Below, piece after piece: positions 8,733-16,473 of a stretch of 64,000 nt of DNA. Every line of letters begins with the position of its first letter. Position 1 is the first letter of the stretch. A model generated the notes under the pieces. It saw only the letters and a list, made by a program, of their open reading frames with translations, did no database searches and was not told where the DNA came from. A program made the translations under genes and the position numbers. Source of the DNA: a virus; IMG/VR virus record IMGVR_UViG_3300010300_000011, positions 1 through 64,000 of that record; one strand, given 5' to 3'.

Positions 8733-9328
8733 TACAGCTCGAGGTCCAGCTCCTCTTCGTCGTCTTGGTCGTCAAGCAGGCTGACGTCAAGCTCGTCCAA
8801 CTGAACGAGCTCTTCGATGATGTCACGCTTGTTGAGCGCTGTGCTCAGTCGCAGACCGTGCACTTCAGCGAGCGTCAAGAGCTCAGCTTTGGTGTGGGTC
8901 CGCAGCTCTGTCACCAGCTCCGCCTGTCGTTCGACCTCCGGGTCTACCTCGGGCTCGACTACCGGCTCAGGTGCGGGTGTCGGCTCCGGTTCAACTACCG
9001 GTTCCGGCTCGGTCACCGGCTCAGGCGCGGGTGCCGGTTTGGGTGCTGCTGCTGCGCGCTTGGGCCGCTCCGTCGGAGCTTGGATAGCCGTCTTGGCTAC
9101 GCCCTTGGCGTGCATGACACGCACCGCTGTCTCCGGCAGCACGTCTACACCGATGTACTCGAGCACGCGAGTACGCGAATCCATGATTGCGATCTGGGGA
9201 CCAAATCGCTGCATGAACTTGTGAGTGAGGCGGTCCCGGCGGACCTTGCGGTAGCGCTGCGGTCCGATGTCAATGTCCGGCAGTTTGCCGGTGATGCCGA
9301 AGTTGCCGACTGTTACGACGCTACCCAT
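8732..9328 (-). CDS. Protein with Pro-Glu repeat linker and C-terminal SAP/HeH-like helix-extension-helix
   Basis: The protein has 198 residues. Residues 1-85 form a basic, compact region (RYRKVRRDRLTHKFM). Residues 90-130 are a Pro/Glu/Val repeat made of EPEPVVEPEPTPAPEP-type units, which should be an extended spacer. Residues 134-180 read as two helices separated by a turn (ELRTHTKAELLTLAEVHG, then TALNKRDIIEELVQL), much like SAP or HeH nucleic-acid-binding domains often found next to phage capsid genes. The C-terminus is strongly acidic. It is the first gene after the terminator that follows the major capsid gene. A head or connector role with DNA contact is inferred. Confidence 0.5.
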   Translation of the reverse strand: MGSVVTVGNFGITGKLPDIDIGPQRYRKVRRDRLTHKFMQRFGPQIAIMDSRTRVLEYIGVDVLPETAVRVMHAKGVAKTAIQAPTERPKRAAAAPKPAPAPEPVTEPEPVVEPEPTPAPEPVVEPEVDPEVERQAELVTELRTHTKAELLTLAEVHGLRLSTALNKRDIIEELVQLDELDVSLLDDQDDEEELDLEL

Positions 9329-9345
9329 TGTTCTGTGTAGTGGGG

Positions 9346-9393
9346 TAAAGGAAAGGGGCCCCGCAGACGGGGAACGTCCGTCTACGAGGCCCC
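9346..9393 (-). terminator. Strong intrinsic terminator after the major capsid gene
   Basis: Arms at 9355-9370 and 9378-9393 form a 16-bp stem, with only G-T wobbles as imperfections, and a 7-base loop. On the minus strand it is followed by TTTCCTTTACC. It lies between the stop of the capsid gene (9420) and the start at 9328, and probably lowers expression of neck and tail genes relative to capsid. Confidence 0.85.
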
Positions 9394-9419
9394 GTAGGTC
9401 ACATCAGATCCGGATCAGA

Positions 9420-10700
9420 TCACTCGTTGAACGGGTTGCCCGGATCGTTGTAGAAGGTGAAGGTACCGGTCGTGTTGAGCGCGGTGCCTGCACTGTTCTG
9501 GAACAGGTTCGGCATGTCGATCGAAGCGCCCGACAGCAGGATGCTACCGATGCCCTTGATGTTGCCGAAGCCCATGCCGACTTCTTCCCACGCCTCGAAC
9601 TCGATGAAGCGACCGCGCTTGTCGATGAAGAAGCGCGTGCCCTCGAGCAGGAGGAAGCGACCGAGGAACTCGGGAGCCGGGAACGAGAACATCTGACCGG
9701 GCTGGACGATGTTCGGGTTGTCGCGGACCGTGGTGACGAAGGTGTACCCACCGACAGTGGTGTACTTGTAACCGTCACGCGTGATCTCGCTGGTGATCTC
9801 GAGGCCAGCCTCGGTATCAGACCATGCGATCGTGTCAGTCCAGTCGACCTCGTGCAGGAGGAAGACACGGCCCTTCATCTCGCGAGCGGGCTGGACCTTC
9901 ATGAGGTCACGCAGCACGTTGCGGTCGAACTCCGTAGCCGTGGAGGTCAGGAAGTTCGAGAAGACCGCGTTCGCCGGGTTGTAGTTCGGGTGCGTGGCGT
10001 CGAAGTCCGCATCCCAACCGTGCGTGGCCGGAGCGCCGGCACTCGGGCTCAGGGCACCACCGTCACCGACAGCACCGGAGGTACCGGCGTTAGCGACGTT
10101 ACGGGTGTAGATGTAGGAGGCGAAGGAGTACTTCGAGTTGAAGTTCTTGCCAGTCGCCTGGGCCATATCGTCACCCTCGTGGGTGACGGTCCCGCGATCG
10201 ACCAGGGTGTTCATGCGACGGCGGGTCGCGAGGAACACAGCAGTCCGGACGTGATCCATGAAGATCTTGTCCTCTTGCTCCTGGATGTCCTTGACGGTGT
10301 TCTGCTCGAGAACCTTCGTCAGGGGCATGCGGTAGGAGCGAAGTTCGGACTCGCTCTTCTGGAACTTGTCGGAGCTGATCGTGGTGAAGCGGATCTCGTA
10401 CCGCTTCGCCTCGATGTAGGTCTTCGACGGCTCGCCACGCATGTTGATCTGCATGGCCAGCGAATCGGGCTCGATGTCGTCGATGTACGACAGGCCCTCA
10501 TCGGTCGTGTTGCGGGTGAGCTCTGCGGTGGTGACTACCTGCGGGGGAAGCACACGACGAGCGAAGCTGTTTTCACGGAGCTTGTCCTGGATGTAGGAGC
10601 CCGTGACCTCAGCGGTCTTCTCGAGTGCGTCTCCGCCACGGTTGATCGCCTCACCGAAGAGAGAGTTGAACTCATCCGCGTTAAGCTGGAAATCGCTCAT
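9420..10700 (-). CDS. Putative major capsid protein
   Basis: The protein has 426 residues. An N-terminal helical arm (residues 1-45) contains ALEKTAEVTG, an instance of the Lys-x-Ala motif at residues 26-31 where prohead processing could remove about 30 residues. The body has an early basic/extended segment (FARRVLPPQ), a long helix with conserved-looking ESELRSYRMPLTKVLEQ, then a central RRMNTLVDRG region and beta-rich C-terminal half ending FTFYNDPGNPFNE. Length and position suit a major capsid protein: it is downstream of terminase, protease and scaffold-like genes and followed by a strong terminator. The sense leader has no Shine-Dalgarno sequence. Fold assignment to the HK97 type is inference. 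Confidence 0.7.
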   Translation of the reverse strand: MSDFQLNADEFNSLFGEAINRGGDALEKTAEVTGSYIQDKLRENSFARRVLPPQVVTTAELTRNTTDEGLSYIDDIEPDSLAMQINMRGEPSKTYIEAKRYEIRFTTISSDKFQKSESELRSYRMPLTKVLEQNTVKDIQEQEDKIFMDHVRTAVFLATRRRMNTLVDRGTVTHEGDDMAQATGKNFNSKYSFASYIYTRNVANAGTSGAVGDGGALSPSAGAPATHGWDADFDATHPNYNPANAVFSNFLTSTATEFDRNVLRDLMKVQPAREMKGRVFLLHEVDWTDTIAWSDTEAGLEITSEITRDGYKYTTVGGYTFVTTVRDNPNIVQPGQMFSFPAPEFLGRFLLLEGTRFFIDKRGRFIEFEAWEEVGMGFGNIKGIGSILLSGASIDMPNLFQNSAGTALNTTGTFTFYNDPGNPFNE

Positions 10701-10746
10701 CTGTCTTGAGTGGTGGTCAGTTGTGGAAGGAGGGTGTCAGTTCAGA

Positions 10747-11277
10747 TCAGGCGAGCGCCGGAGCCGTGAACGGACGTGAGTGGAAGTCGAAGAACGCGTA
10801 ACCACCCTCGACACGCGTGATGGTGCCGTAGTAGTAGTCGCCTGCGTTGTACGCCTCGGCATCGAACTTGCCGCTGGTGGCGATGAACACGCCCTGACCA
10901 ACGGTCGGAAGCACGGCGTCGTTCCAGGAGCCCGCCGGGAGGCCGATCTCGAAAGCACCCGAACCCTGGATGCCGGTCAGACCGCCACCTTGGATCGAAC
11001 GCGTCGGAGCGCCGGCATCAGTCGGGTCCGTCTGGCTGAACTGGATGTCCGTGCGACCGGAGTCGACGAAGTTGACCAGAACGCGGATGTCCGGGGCGGT
11101 AGCACCAGAGGCGGTACCGGTGGGAGCAGCTGCGTAGCCAGTGGAGGCAACGACGAAGGGTTCACCTTCGGCGATGTCGAACGAGCCGTCGTACTTGACG
11201 GCCTGCAGGTTGACGCTGGTGAGCTTCGCGTTGAGCGCGACCGTGCTCTGCGTCTTGCGAATTTCGCTAGTAGCCAT
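10747..11277 (-). CDS. Putative capsid decoration or head-stabilising protein
   Basis: The protein has 176 residues and starts MATSEIRKTQSTVALNAKL. It is rich in Gly, Ala, Thr and Val with little helix, and has Gly-rich loops (GGGLTGIQGSGAFEIG) and an aromatic C-terminal strand region (YYYGTITRVEGGYAFFDFHSR). It is immediately upstream of the major capsid candidate in transcription order. A small beta-rich protein in this slot is often a decoration protein. I do not recognise a specific family, and a minor head-fibre component is also possible. Confidence 0.5.
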   Translation of the reverse strand: MATSEIRKTQSTVALNAKLTSVNLQAVKYDGSFDIAEGEPFVVASTGYAAAPTGTASGATAPDIRVLVNFVDSGRTDIQFSQTDPTDAGAPTRSIQGGGLTGIQGSGAFEIGLPAGSWNDAVLPTVGQGVFIATSGKFDAEAYNAGDYYYGTITRVEGGYAFFDFHSRPFTAPALA

Positions 11278-11283
11278 GGTTTG

Positions 11284-11652
11284 TTACTCGGGGTTGAGTG
11301 CTGTCCGAAGTCCAGTGATCAGCCGGGCTTCGGCCGATGCACCAGACGCAGAGTCACCAGTACCAGTGTGGTCCAGTGCTCCGACGTCTGCTGAACCGAA
11401 TCCGAGAGCAGCGGCCTGCTTGACGAGAGCGATGCTCTCGGGGTTGGTGCGGTATTCCGCAACCTTCTCTGTCATGTCCGCAGGATCAACCAATCCGTCC
11501 TCCACGAGCGCCATAACGCCGCGATAAACCTCCAGATCTTGCTGAAGGGCCGCAACCTCGGCTCGGGCGCTATCGCGCTCAGCAGCCTGCTTGCACAGAG
11601 CGTCACGAAGACTCTCCAGCAGGTCGATTCGGACTTGGACGGTCTTACCCAC
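11284..11652 (-). CDS. Coiled-coil head-region protein, GTG start
   Basis: The protein has 122 residues and starts at a GTG. Residues 8-50 form a heptad-like helix (LLESLRDALCKQAAERDSAR and onward) typical of a coiled coil. Lys-x-Ala motifs appear in ALCKQAA, TEKVAEY and LVKQAA. It is part of a run of four small acidic or helical genes between the protease and capsid genes, the usual place of scaffold or prohead core proteins. The function as a scaffold or core component is inferred from position and composition. Confidence 0.5.
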   Translation of the reverse strand: MGKTVQVRIDLLESLRDALCKQAAERDSARAEVAALQQDLEVYRGVMALVEDGLVDPADMTEKVAEYRTNPESIALVKQAAALGFGSADVGALDHTGTGDSASGASAEARLITGLRTALNPE

Positions 11653-11654
11653 GT

Positions 11655-11867
11655 TCAGGTGGCTTTGGAGAGGAGGTCGATTGCAAGCGCGAGCTTGGCT
11701 ACGCCGGTACGGCTCGACTCGGTCGAAGCCGCCTGCTTTGCCAAAGTCTCGTCGATCTCGCGGGTGAGCTCCTCTTCTTGTTCCGCTGAGGAAGGCTCAG
11801 CCTCGATAGGGGCTTTGCCTGCCTCAACGGCAACCTTGAGAAGCTCGTCTAGGGAAGAGAACTGCAT
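11655..11867 (-). CDS. Small acidic scaffold-region protein
   Basis: The protein has 70 residues, is acidic and is predicted to be almost all helix, starting MQFSSLDELLKVAVEAGK. Despite its size it has four motif instances: LLKVAV, LAKQAA, VAKLAL and a terminal LSKAT. It sits 2 bases upstream of the 11652 gene. The density of Lys-x-Ala sites in so short a protein fits a prohead core peptide that is cut up during maturation. No family is recognised. Confidence 0.5.
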   Translation of the reverse strand: MQFSSLDELLKVAVEAGKAPIEAEPSSAEQEEELTREIDETLAKQAASTESSRTGVAKLALAIDLLSKAT

Positions 11868-11881
11868 CGCTCAGTAGAGCG

Positions 11882-12382
11882 TCAGCGGCTCTCTTCGTCT
11901 TCGCCCAGGATCTCAGCAGTCAGCTGCGCCAGGTGGCGACCGAAAGCCTCTTGCTCGTCCTCGGCAATCTTCTCGAGATCGTCGACGGTGACACCAAGCT
12001 CAGCGAGGCGCTGACCGAGGACGCGACCCAGGCCGATGACCTGTTCCGCCGCCTCTTTGTTGAGCTCTTCGTCGCCGAAGTCGGGGCCTTCTTCTACGTC
12101 TTCGTAGTAGCCCTCTTCGCTGGCCTCTTTGACCTGCTCGTCGTCCTCGAAGGAGGCTTCGACAAGGTCAACGGCCAGAGAGAACTGCTCCGAGCGCGAC
12201 AGGTCGGACGAAAGCGAGCCTTCCTCCATGGCCTGCTTGACGATATCGGTAGCCTCCGACAGGCGAGCAATGCGATTCTCATCGCCGGCCCAGGCTTCTT
12301 CGACTGCGGCGATCTTGGCCAGCAGCTCTTCTTCGACTTGAGCTTCGCGGCGCTCAGCCAGGTAGTTACTGAATGAGGTCAT
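11882..12382 (-). CDS. Acidic scaffold-like protein
   Basis: This highly acidic, helix-rich protein of 166 residues starts MTSFSNYLAERREAQVEEEL. It has five Lys-x-Ala-type sites, including LAKIAA, IVKQAM, LNKEAA and LEKIAE, spread along its length, and ends ILGEDEESR. Acidic, helical, repeatedly cleavable proteins encoded between protease and capsid genes are typical of phage scaffold or prohead core proteins. There is no Shine-Dalgarno sequence before its ATG. Confidence 0.55.
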   Translation of the reverse strand: MTSFSNYLAERREAQVEEELLAKIAAVEEAWAGDENRIARLSEATDIVKQAMEEGSLSSDLSRSEQFSLAVDLVEASFEDDEQVKEASEEGYYEDVEEGPDFGDEELNKEAAEQVIGLGRVLGQRLAELGVTVDDLEKIAEDEQEAFGRHLAQLTAEILGEDEESR

Positions 12383-12418
12383 TGGTTCAGTGCGCTTGAG
12401 GTTGCGGCGGACAGTAGA

Positions 12419-12826
12419 TCAGGCGCCCGCTTTGGGGAGGTTCCGCTGCGGGTTGACGACCGGTGCCGGGTTGCCCGAGATCGCGCCGTCTTCTTCAGCA
12501 CGAACGCTGGTATCGTCGCCCGGTGCGTGGGCTTCGCCCTTGAGCAGACCGATCTTCTTCGCCGTAGCGTGGACCGGACCCTCCGGGATGGCGATACCGC
12601 GACCGCCAGCCGGAACGCCAGCAGCGAGCTTCTCGATCATGTGCGAAACAGCAGCTTCGCCAAACTCACGACCTGCGGCCTGTAGGTCCTCCGCGAGTTT
12701 GTCCATGGTGTCTTCGTCAGCGGTGGTCGCTTCGGTAGCCGCGTCCGAACCTTCCGAGGCGGTCTTCTCGACCTCGTCAGCTTCAGCTGCGAACCGCTTG
12801 AACAGGTCTTCGATGTTCTGTGACAT
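12419..12826 (-). CDS. Acidic Ala/Glu-rich scaffold-like protein
   Basis: The protein has 135 residues. The first 70 are rich in Ala, Glu, Asp and Thr and contain VEKTAS, MDKLAE and IEKLAA motif sites. The C-terminal half is Gly/Pro-rich and flexible (AAGVPAGGRGIAIPEGP). It starts eight bases after the protease gene ends. Together with the next two genes it forms a scaffold-like group. The role is inferred from composition and position. Confidence 0.5.
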   Translation of the reverse strand: MSQNIEDLFKRFAAEADEVEKTASEGSDAATEATTADEDTMDKLAEDLQAAGREFGEAAVSHMIEKLAAGVPAGGRGIAIPEGPVHATAKKIGLLKGEAHAPGDDTSVRAEEDGAISGNPAPVVNPQRNLPKAGA

Positions 12827-12833
12827 GGTTGGT

Positions 12834-14207
12834 TCAGATTGCGGTTGCCAGGAATGGCATCCAGTTGGGAACCGAGCTCGATGCTCGGGGTACAGTGAAA
12901 GCTGCGTCTACGCCGTTTCGCTGCAACGCGAAGCGGATGATCGGGTCTCTCTCCTGTAGCGCAGCAAACTTCTCCAAGTCTATCTGACGCAGCAGGTTAC
13001 GGTACCGATCGTGCCCGTAGGCAGACGCAGTTTTTACTAGGGCGAAATGAGAGAGCTGGCTCGCGGTGCGCCTGGTGAAGTACGGATCGAACATCGACCG
13101 CTTCTCCAGATGCGGCTCCAAAGCCATTACCAGTGTGCGGTTAGGAGAAGCCAGCGGCAACGGATCTGAGATTTGAGTCTCTCCAGCCACTTTCTCGTAC
13201 TCGTCATTCGTCAGATAGATCCCTAACGACACGCAAGCGCGCAGGGCTTCCTGTGCTCCAGCGTTGGCCAGTTTCTCGAGTACACCGGCCGGGAGCGGCT
13301 TAATGTATGTGAGGTCCTGGTGGGCTGACTTTTTCACGAAGTCGACCAGGCGGGGGTCGGTATCCGACTTCTTGGCAGGAACTGACTTAGCCACAGGCTC
13401 CATCGGCATGTCCTTCCGTATCTCGGACTTCTTGGACAGCGAAGCGCTGGCTACTTTGCGGATCGACCACGCGCTGCGATCGGCCGGTGTGAGCACCCGG
13501 GAGATATCGAAGAAGCGCGGGAAATCGTTGTACGCGTAAACACGGCGACCATCAGGGAGCATCCTCCCCAGCCAGTTTTTTAGGTGGTCGCAGTAGTCGG
13601 CGCGCTGCTTAGCCGGGTTGCCGCAGATGCTGCAACGGTCGTAAGGCAGCTTAGCGCCCATTGACCACGGGACCGGTGTACCGTCGTCAATCATCTTGAC
13701 GACGTCAGGCGCGTGCTTTGTGCGGACGAACACAATCAGCTCGACCCGCTTCATCTTGTCGTTGTATGCGCTGGCGATCACATCGCCGATCGACTTCGCA
13801 GGGTCTTTGTTCTCGTGGAACTTGTAGACGTGCGCGTAACGCGGGAACGTGTGCTCGCCGTACGCTTCTTTGGGCGGGATGACGATGTTCGGGTACTTCT
13901 TCCGAACGCGATCATTGATGTAGCGTGCGATGTCGCTAGGCGGATCCATAGCCTTGAGGCTCCACTCCGGGAATGCGTCCCCGTTGCGGTTATGGCCCCA
14001 AGTCTCGCACGCACCTAACGCGTTCAACAGGACGTAGCGCCCGTCTTGGCGCGGCTTCAGCTGCTCAGCTACACGCAGTAGCGACTCAGGTGTTGAGTCA
14101 GCAGATGCGATCTTGTCGAACGTCGAGCCGTGCACAAGGCTGTAGTCAGGGCCCCAATCGTGGTAGCCGCCTACATCGAACGTCTTGCCTGAGGTTGCGA
14201 AGCTCAC
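12834..14207 (-). CDS. Prohead maturation protease-like protein
   Basis: The protein has 457 residues and a GTG start overlapping the previous stop. Residues 73-80 read NRNGDAFP, matching the Asn-x-Asn-Gly signature of gp21-like prohead proteases. A candidate catalytic histidine follows (H126 in RYAHVYKF, or H131) and a candidate serine is S182 in PWSMGAKL. Directly after that serine is a Cys-rich knot (C192, C195, C206, H209) that could bind zinc. Residues 220-457 are a less conserved extension with seven Lys-x-Ala sites, such as VLEKLANAG and LVKTASAY, suggesting self-cleavage. It lies between terminase and scaffold-like genes. Protease assignment is from motif reading. The exact catalytic set needs alignment. 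Confidence 0.7.
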   Translation of the reverse strand: MSFATSGKTFDVGGYHDWGPDYSLVHGSTFDKIASADSTPESLLRVAEQLKPRQDGRYVLLNALGACETWGHNRNGDAFPEWSLKAMDPPSDIARYINDRVRKKYPNIVIPPKEAYGEHTFPRYAHVYKFHENKDPAKSIGDVIASAYNDKMKRVELIVFVRTKHAPDVVKMIDDGTPVPWSMGAKLPYDRCSICGNPAKQRADYCDHLKNWLGRMLPDGRRVYAYNDFPRFFDISRVLTPADRSAWSIRKVASASLSKKSEIRKDMPMEPVAKSVPAKKSDTDPRLVDFVKKSAHQDLTYIKPLPAGVLEKLANAGAQEALRACVSLGIYLTNDEYEKVAGETQISDPLPLASPNRTLVMALEPHLEKRSMFDPYFTRRTASQLSHFALVKTASAYGHDRYRNLLRQIDLEKFAALQERDPIIRFALQRNGVDAAFTVPRASSSVPNWMPFLATAI

Positions 14208-14539
14208 TTTTTGTTGCGCTCTTTCATCCTACGCCTGTGCGAACTGTAAGCGCGCACAATGTCCTCGTTAGCACGTAGTAGTGACCCAATAGCCTTCCCT
14301 CGGCTCGACCCGAGCTTGCTGAGCTCGTCAGCGAACCCGCAGAGCATTGCGTACTTAGCCGGCCCTTCTACGCCTCGATAGTTGCGGTGCTTGCGAGAGT
14401 GCTTGCGCTGGTAGCTTTCTCGATTCTCGAGATGACCGGTTTGCGGGCCTGCTCGACGAGTATCTGATTCGTCTTGCTGACGATAGACGGGAGGAGCACC
14501 GCCCGGGTCGGTGATGGCGGTGTACTGATACTCGGCCAT
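14204..14539 (-). CDS. Small basic protein with DELSKLG tag
   Basis: The protein has 111 residues. The N-terminal half is polar and basic (RKHSRKHRNYRG). Then comes MLCGFADELSKLGSSRGKA, a variant of the FxDELxKLA tag in which Ala is replaced by Gly. The C-terminus is very basic (SSHRRRMKERNKK). It overlaps both neighbours. Basic composition suggests nucleic acid or capsid-interior contact. The family is unknown. Confidence 0.45.
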   Translation of the reverse strand: MAEYQYTAITDPGGAPPVYRQQDESDTRRAGPQTGHLENRESYQRKHSRKHRNYRGVEGPAKYAMLCGFADELSKLGSSRGKAIGSLLRANEDIVRAYSSHRRRMKERNKK

Positions 14540-15249
14540 CAGTTCTTCTTGCGGCCCGCGAAGCCCTCCATCGCCTTGCTCGACAGGCTGGCCACTGACT
14601 TACCGAGCTCAGGCAACCTCGCGGTGCTCTCATCACGGTAGGACCCGTAATCACGTTGCAGACTGAGCAGGTCCTTGACGCGCGTAGTTGTCAGTGCGCG
14701 GGGACCGAAGGTCTGCATATCCCGCATCACGTTGCCCGCCAGCAGCGGATCCGCCGCTACATCAGGAGCGAAGTTCTTGATGATTCGGAAGTAATGGTGG
14801 GCGTTGGGATCGTCGCGCAGCGTTGGGTTCTCGTGGACGATCTGCTTGACGGACTCGTTAATCTGCCGCCCACGCTGGCGCTTACGGATGCTGGCGCTGA
14901 TAGCAGGCGTTGCTGCCAGAGCAAGGCCCGCACCCGCACCTACAAACTTGATCGCGTTCGCAATGTTCGTCGGGTTCCTGAGCGCCGGCAGCAGCGTGCT
15001 AGCTGCGCCAGTCTTCTCAAGCCGGTCGCAGTCGTCTGCCAACTCCTGGCAGAAGCCTAGGAAGCTCTCTGCGTAATCCGGATCCTCGATCTGCTGCGCA
15101 GCTTCTTTGACCAGGTCGACAACAGCCTCACTGTCATCTTCGCTGATCGCGCGCGCCAGCTTTACGCCGAAGTCTGACACATCTGCCCGCTGATCGCGAG
15201 AGAGGTGCGTGCCGTAGAGGCAGGCAAACTCAGTGAATACTCCGCTCAT
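14539..15249 (-). CDS. Virion-type protein with internal hydrophobic segment
   Basis: The protein has 236 residues. Residues 1-85 are acidic and helical, with LVKEAA and LEKTGA near the motif consensus. A hydrophobic Gly/Ala segment (VGAGAGLALAATPAISAS) at about residues 100-118 is flanked by basic residues (IRKRQRGRQ) and could cross or lie on a membrane. The following part (VHENPTLRDDPNAHHYFRI and onward) has a pattern I recall from other phage structural operons but cannot name. It overlaps both neighbours. An internal or ejected virion protein would fit. Confidence 0.45.
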   Translation of the reverse strand: MSGVFTEFACLYGTHLSRDQRADVSDFGVKLARAISEDDSEAVVDLVKEAAQQIEDPDYAESFLGFCQELADDCDRLEKTGAASTLLPALRNPTNIANAIKFVGAGAGLALAATPAISASIRKRQRGRQINESVKQIVHENPTLRDDPNAHHYFRIIKNFAPDVAADPLLAGNVMRDMQTFGPRALTTTRVKDLLSLQRDYGSYRDESTARLPELGKSVASLSSKAMEGFAGRKKN

Positions 15250-16412
15250 TTGCTCTTATGCGCCGCCGGCGTTGCTTTGCTTTGGTGGGTACCGGGGATG
15301 TAGTCACGCGTCAGCTGACCGAACCCCCGTGTGATTGCTTTGTCTGCACCGGAGCTCAGTACGTCTTTTAGTGACGTAGGCTTGTAGCCCTTCATCACAG
15401 AATCGACACCGCTTTGAGATGCAGCTGTCTTTGTTATTGCCGCGTCGATTACAGCTGCAAACCCATCGGTTGTGGCTGTGCGAGCATCTAGCGACTCTGC
15501 GAACTTCTGAACTTGCGGCTCAGCGGTTTCGTTGTCCATGATCACTTGCTGGATGTCACGAACAGTGCTGCTCAGGTTGTCGACCTCGGTTTTCCAATCG
15601 TTGAGGTTCTCCGAGAGGTCCATCTTGCGCTTGACCTCGGTCAGCGTGCCGTAGAGCGCCGCCCGACCGTTGATGACTGTCACGTCCGGCCCACCAAGAC
15701 GACCGCCTGAGCGATCGAAGTCGTCGACGGCGGCAAGCTCAGTGGCGTCAGCCAGGGCGACGTTAGTGGGGTGCGCATGCTTACGCATCTCGTTCTGAAC
15801 CGCCTGGAAGATCGGGGTCCAGCGGCCGGGGCTGTCCGGGGTCAAGCACTGAGCGTATTTGTGCATGTCGGCCAGCCGCCCACGCGCTGAGTAGACGTAC
15901 TCAGTGGCGAGCTTCATCAGCTCAGTCATGTCCTCGCGGAAGTCCTGAGCTAGACCGATGGAGCGCGCATTGATCATACGCCCGTAGTTGTCAGCGCGAG
16001 ATGCGACCTTCTCCAGGTGGATCAGGGCTGCGCGCTTCTCGGCCTCGTACAGCTCCTTAGACTTCGGATCAATCCGGTCCAGGTCGCGGTCGAGGGTCGA
16101 GCCCCGCCCAGTGATGAACGAAGAGGCGACCTTACGGATCTCCTGTACGGACACCCCTTTGTCCTGCGGGCCGAGCAGCTCGAGGACGGCATCTGTAGAT
16201 GCCAGGTCAAACTCCTGGCCGCCCTTGGCTGCCACCTTGCGGAGCCCGTCACTGGTGGCGTGATTGGCGGCTGTCACCAGCGAGCCGATCTCCAAGCGCG
16301 TCAGACCCTTGTCCTGGGCGATCTTGGCGATTGACTCATTGAGGCTAGCGCCGTCACGGACGTAGGTCCGCGCAGCGTCTTGAGCCAGCAACTGAATCTC
16401 GATGTTTTTCAT
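15246..16412 (-). CDS. Helical head-region protein dense in Lys-x-Ala motifs
   Basis: The protein has 388 residues and starts MKNIEIQLLAQDAARTYVRDG. It appears almost entirely helical. It has about nine motif instances, including IAKIAQ, LRKVAA, IRKVAS, LEKVAS, LMKLAT, VQKFAE and ITKTAAS. The spacing is irregular, which fits processing sites rather than a structural repeat. It is encoded between terminase and protease. The protein may be a prohead core component or an internal protein; no family is recognised. Confidence 0.5.
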   Translation of the reverse strand: MKNIEIQLLAQDAARTYVRDGASLNESIAKIAQDKGLTRLEIGSLVTAANHATSDGLRKVAAKGGQEFDLASTDAVLELLGPQDKGVSVQEIRKVASSFITGRGSTLDRDLDRIDPKSKELYEAEKRAALIHLEKVASRADNYGRMINARSIGLAQDFREDMTELMKLATEYVYSARGRLADMHKYAQCLTPDSPGRWTPIFQAVQNEMRKHAHPTNVALADATELAAVDDFDRSGGRLGGPDVTVINGRAALYGTLTEVKRKMDLSENLNDWKTEVDNLSSTVRDIQQVIMDNETAEPQVQKFAESLDARTATTDGFAAVIDAAITKTAASQSGVDSVMKGYKPTSLKDVLSSGADKAITRGFGQLTRDYIPGTHQSKATPAAHKSK

Positions 16413-16473
16413 GGGTGAGCAGGGCCGCTAAAATCGCCCTCATACCAATCGTAGGCGCCCTGGCGGGCAAGAG

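Noticed and set aside
9267-10709. 480-codon plus-strand open frame opposite the major capsid gene
   Set aside because: It mirrors the capsid frame and has Arg/Val/Asp-rich composition of an antisense shadow; no ribosome binding site and no neighbouring plus-strand genes.
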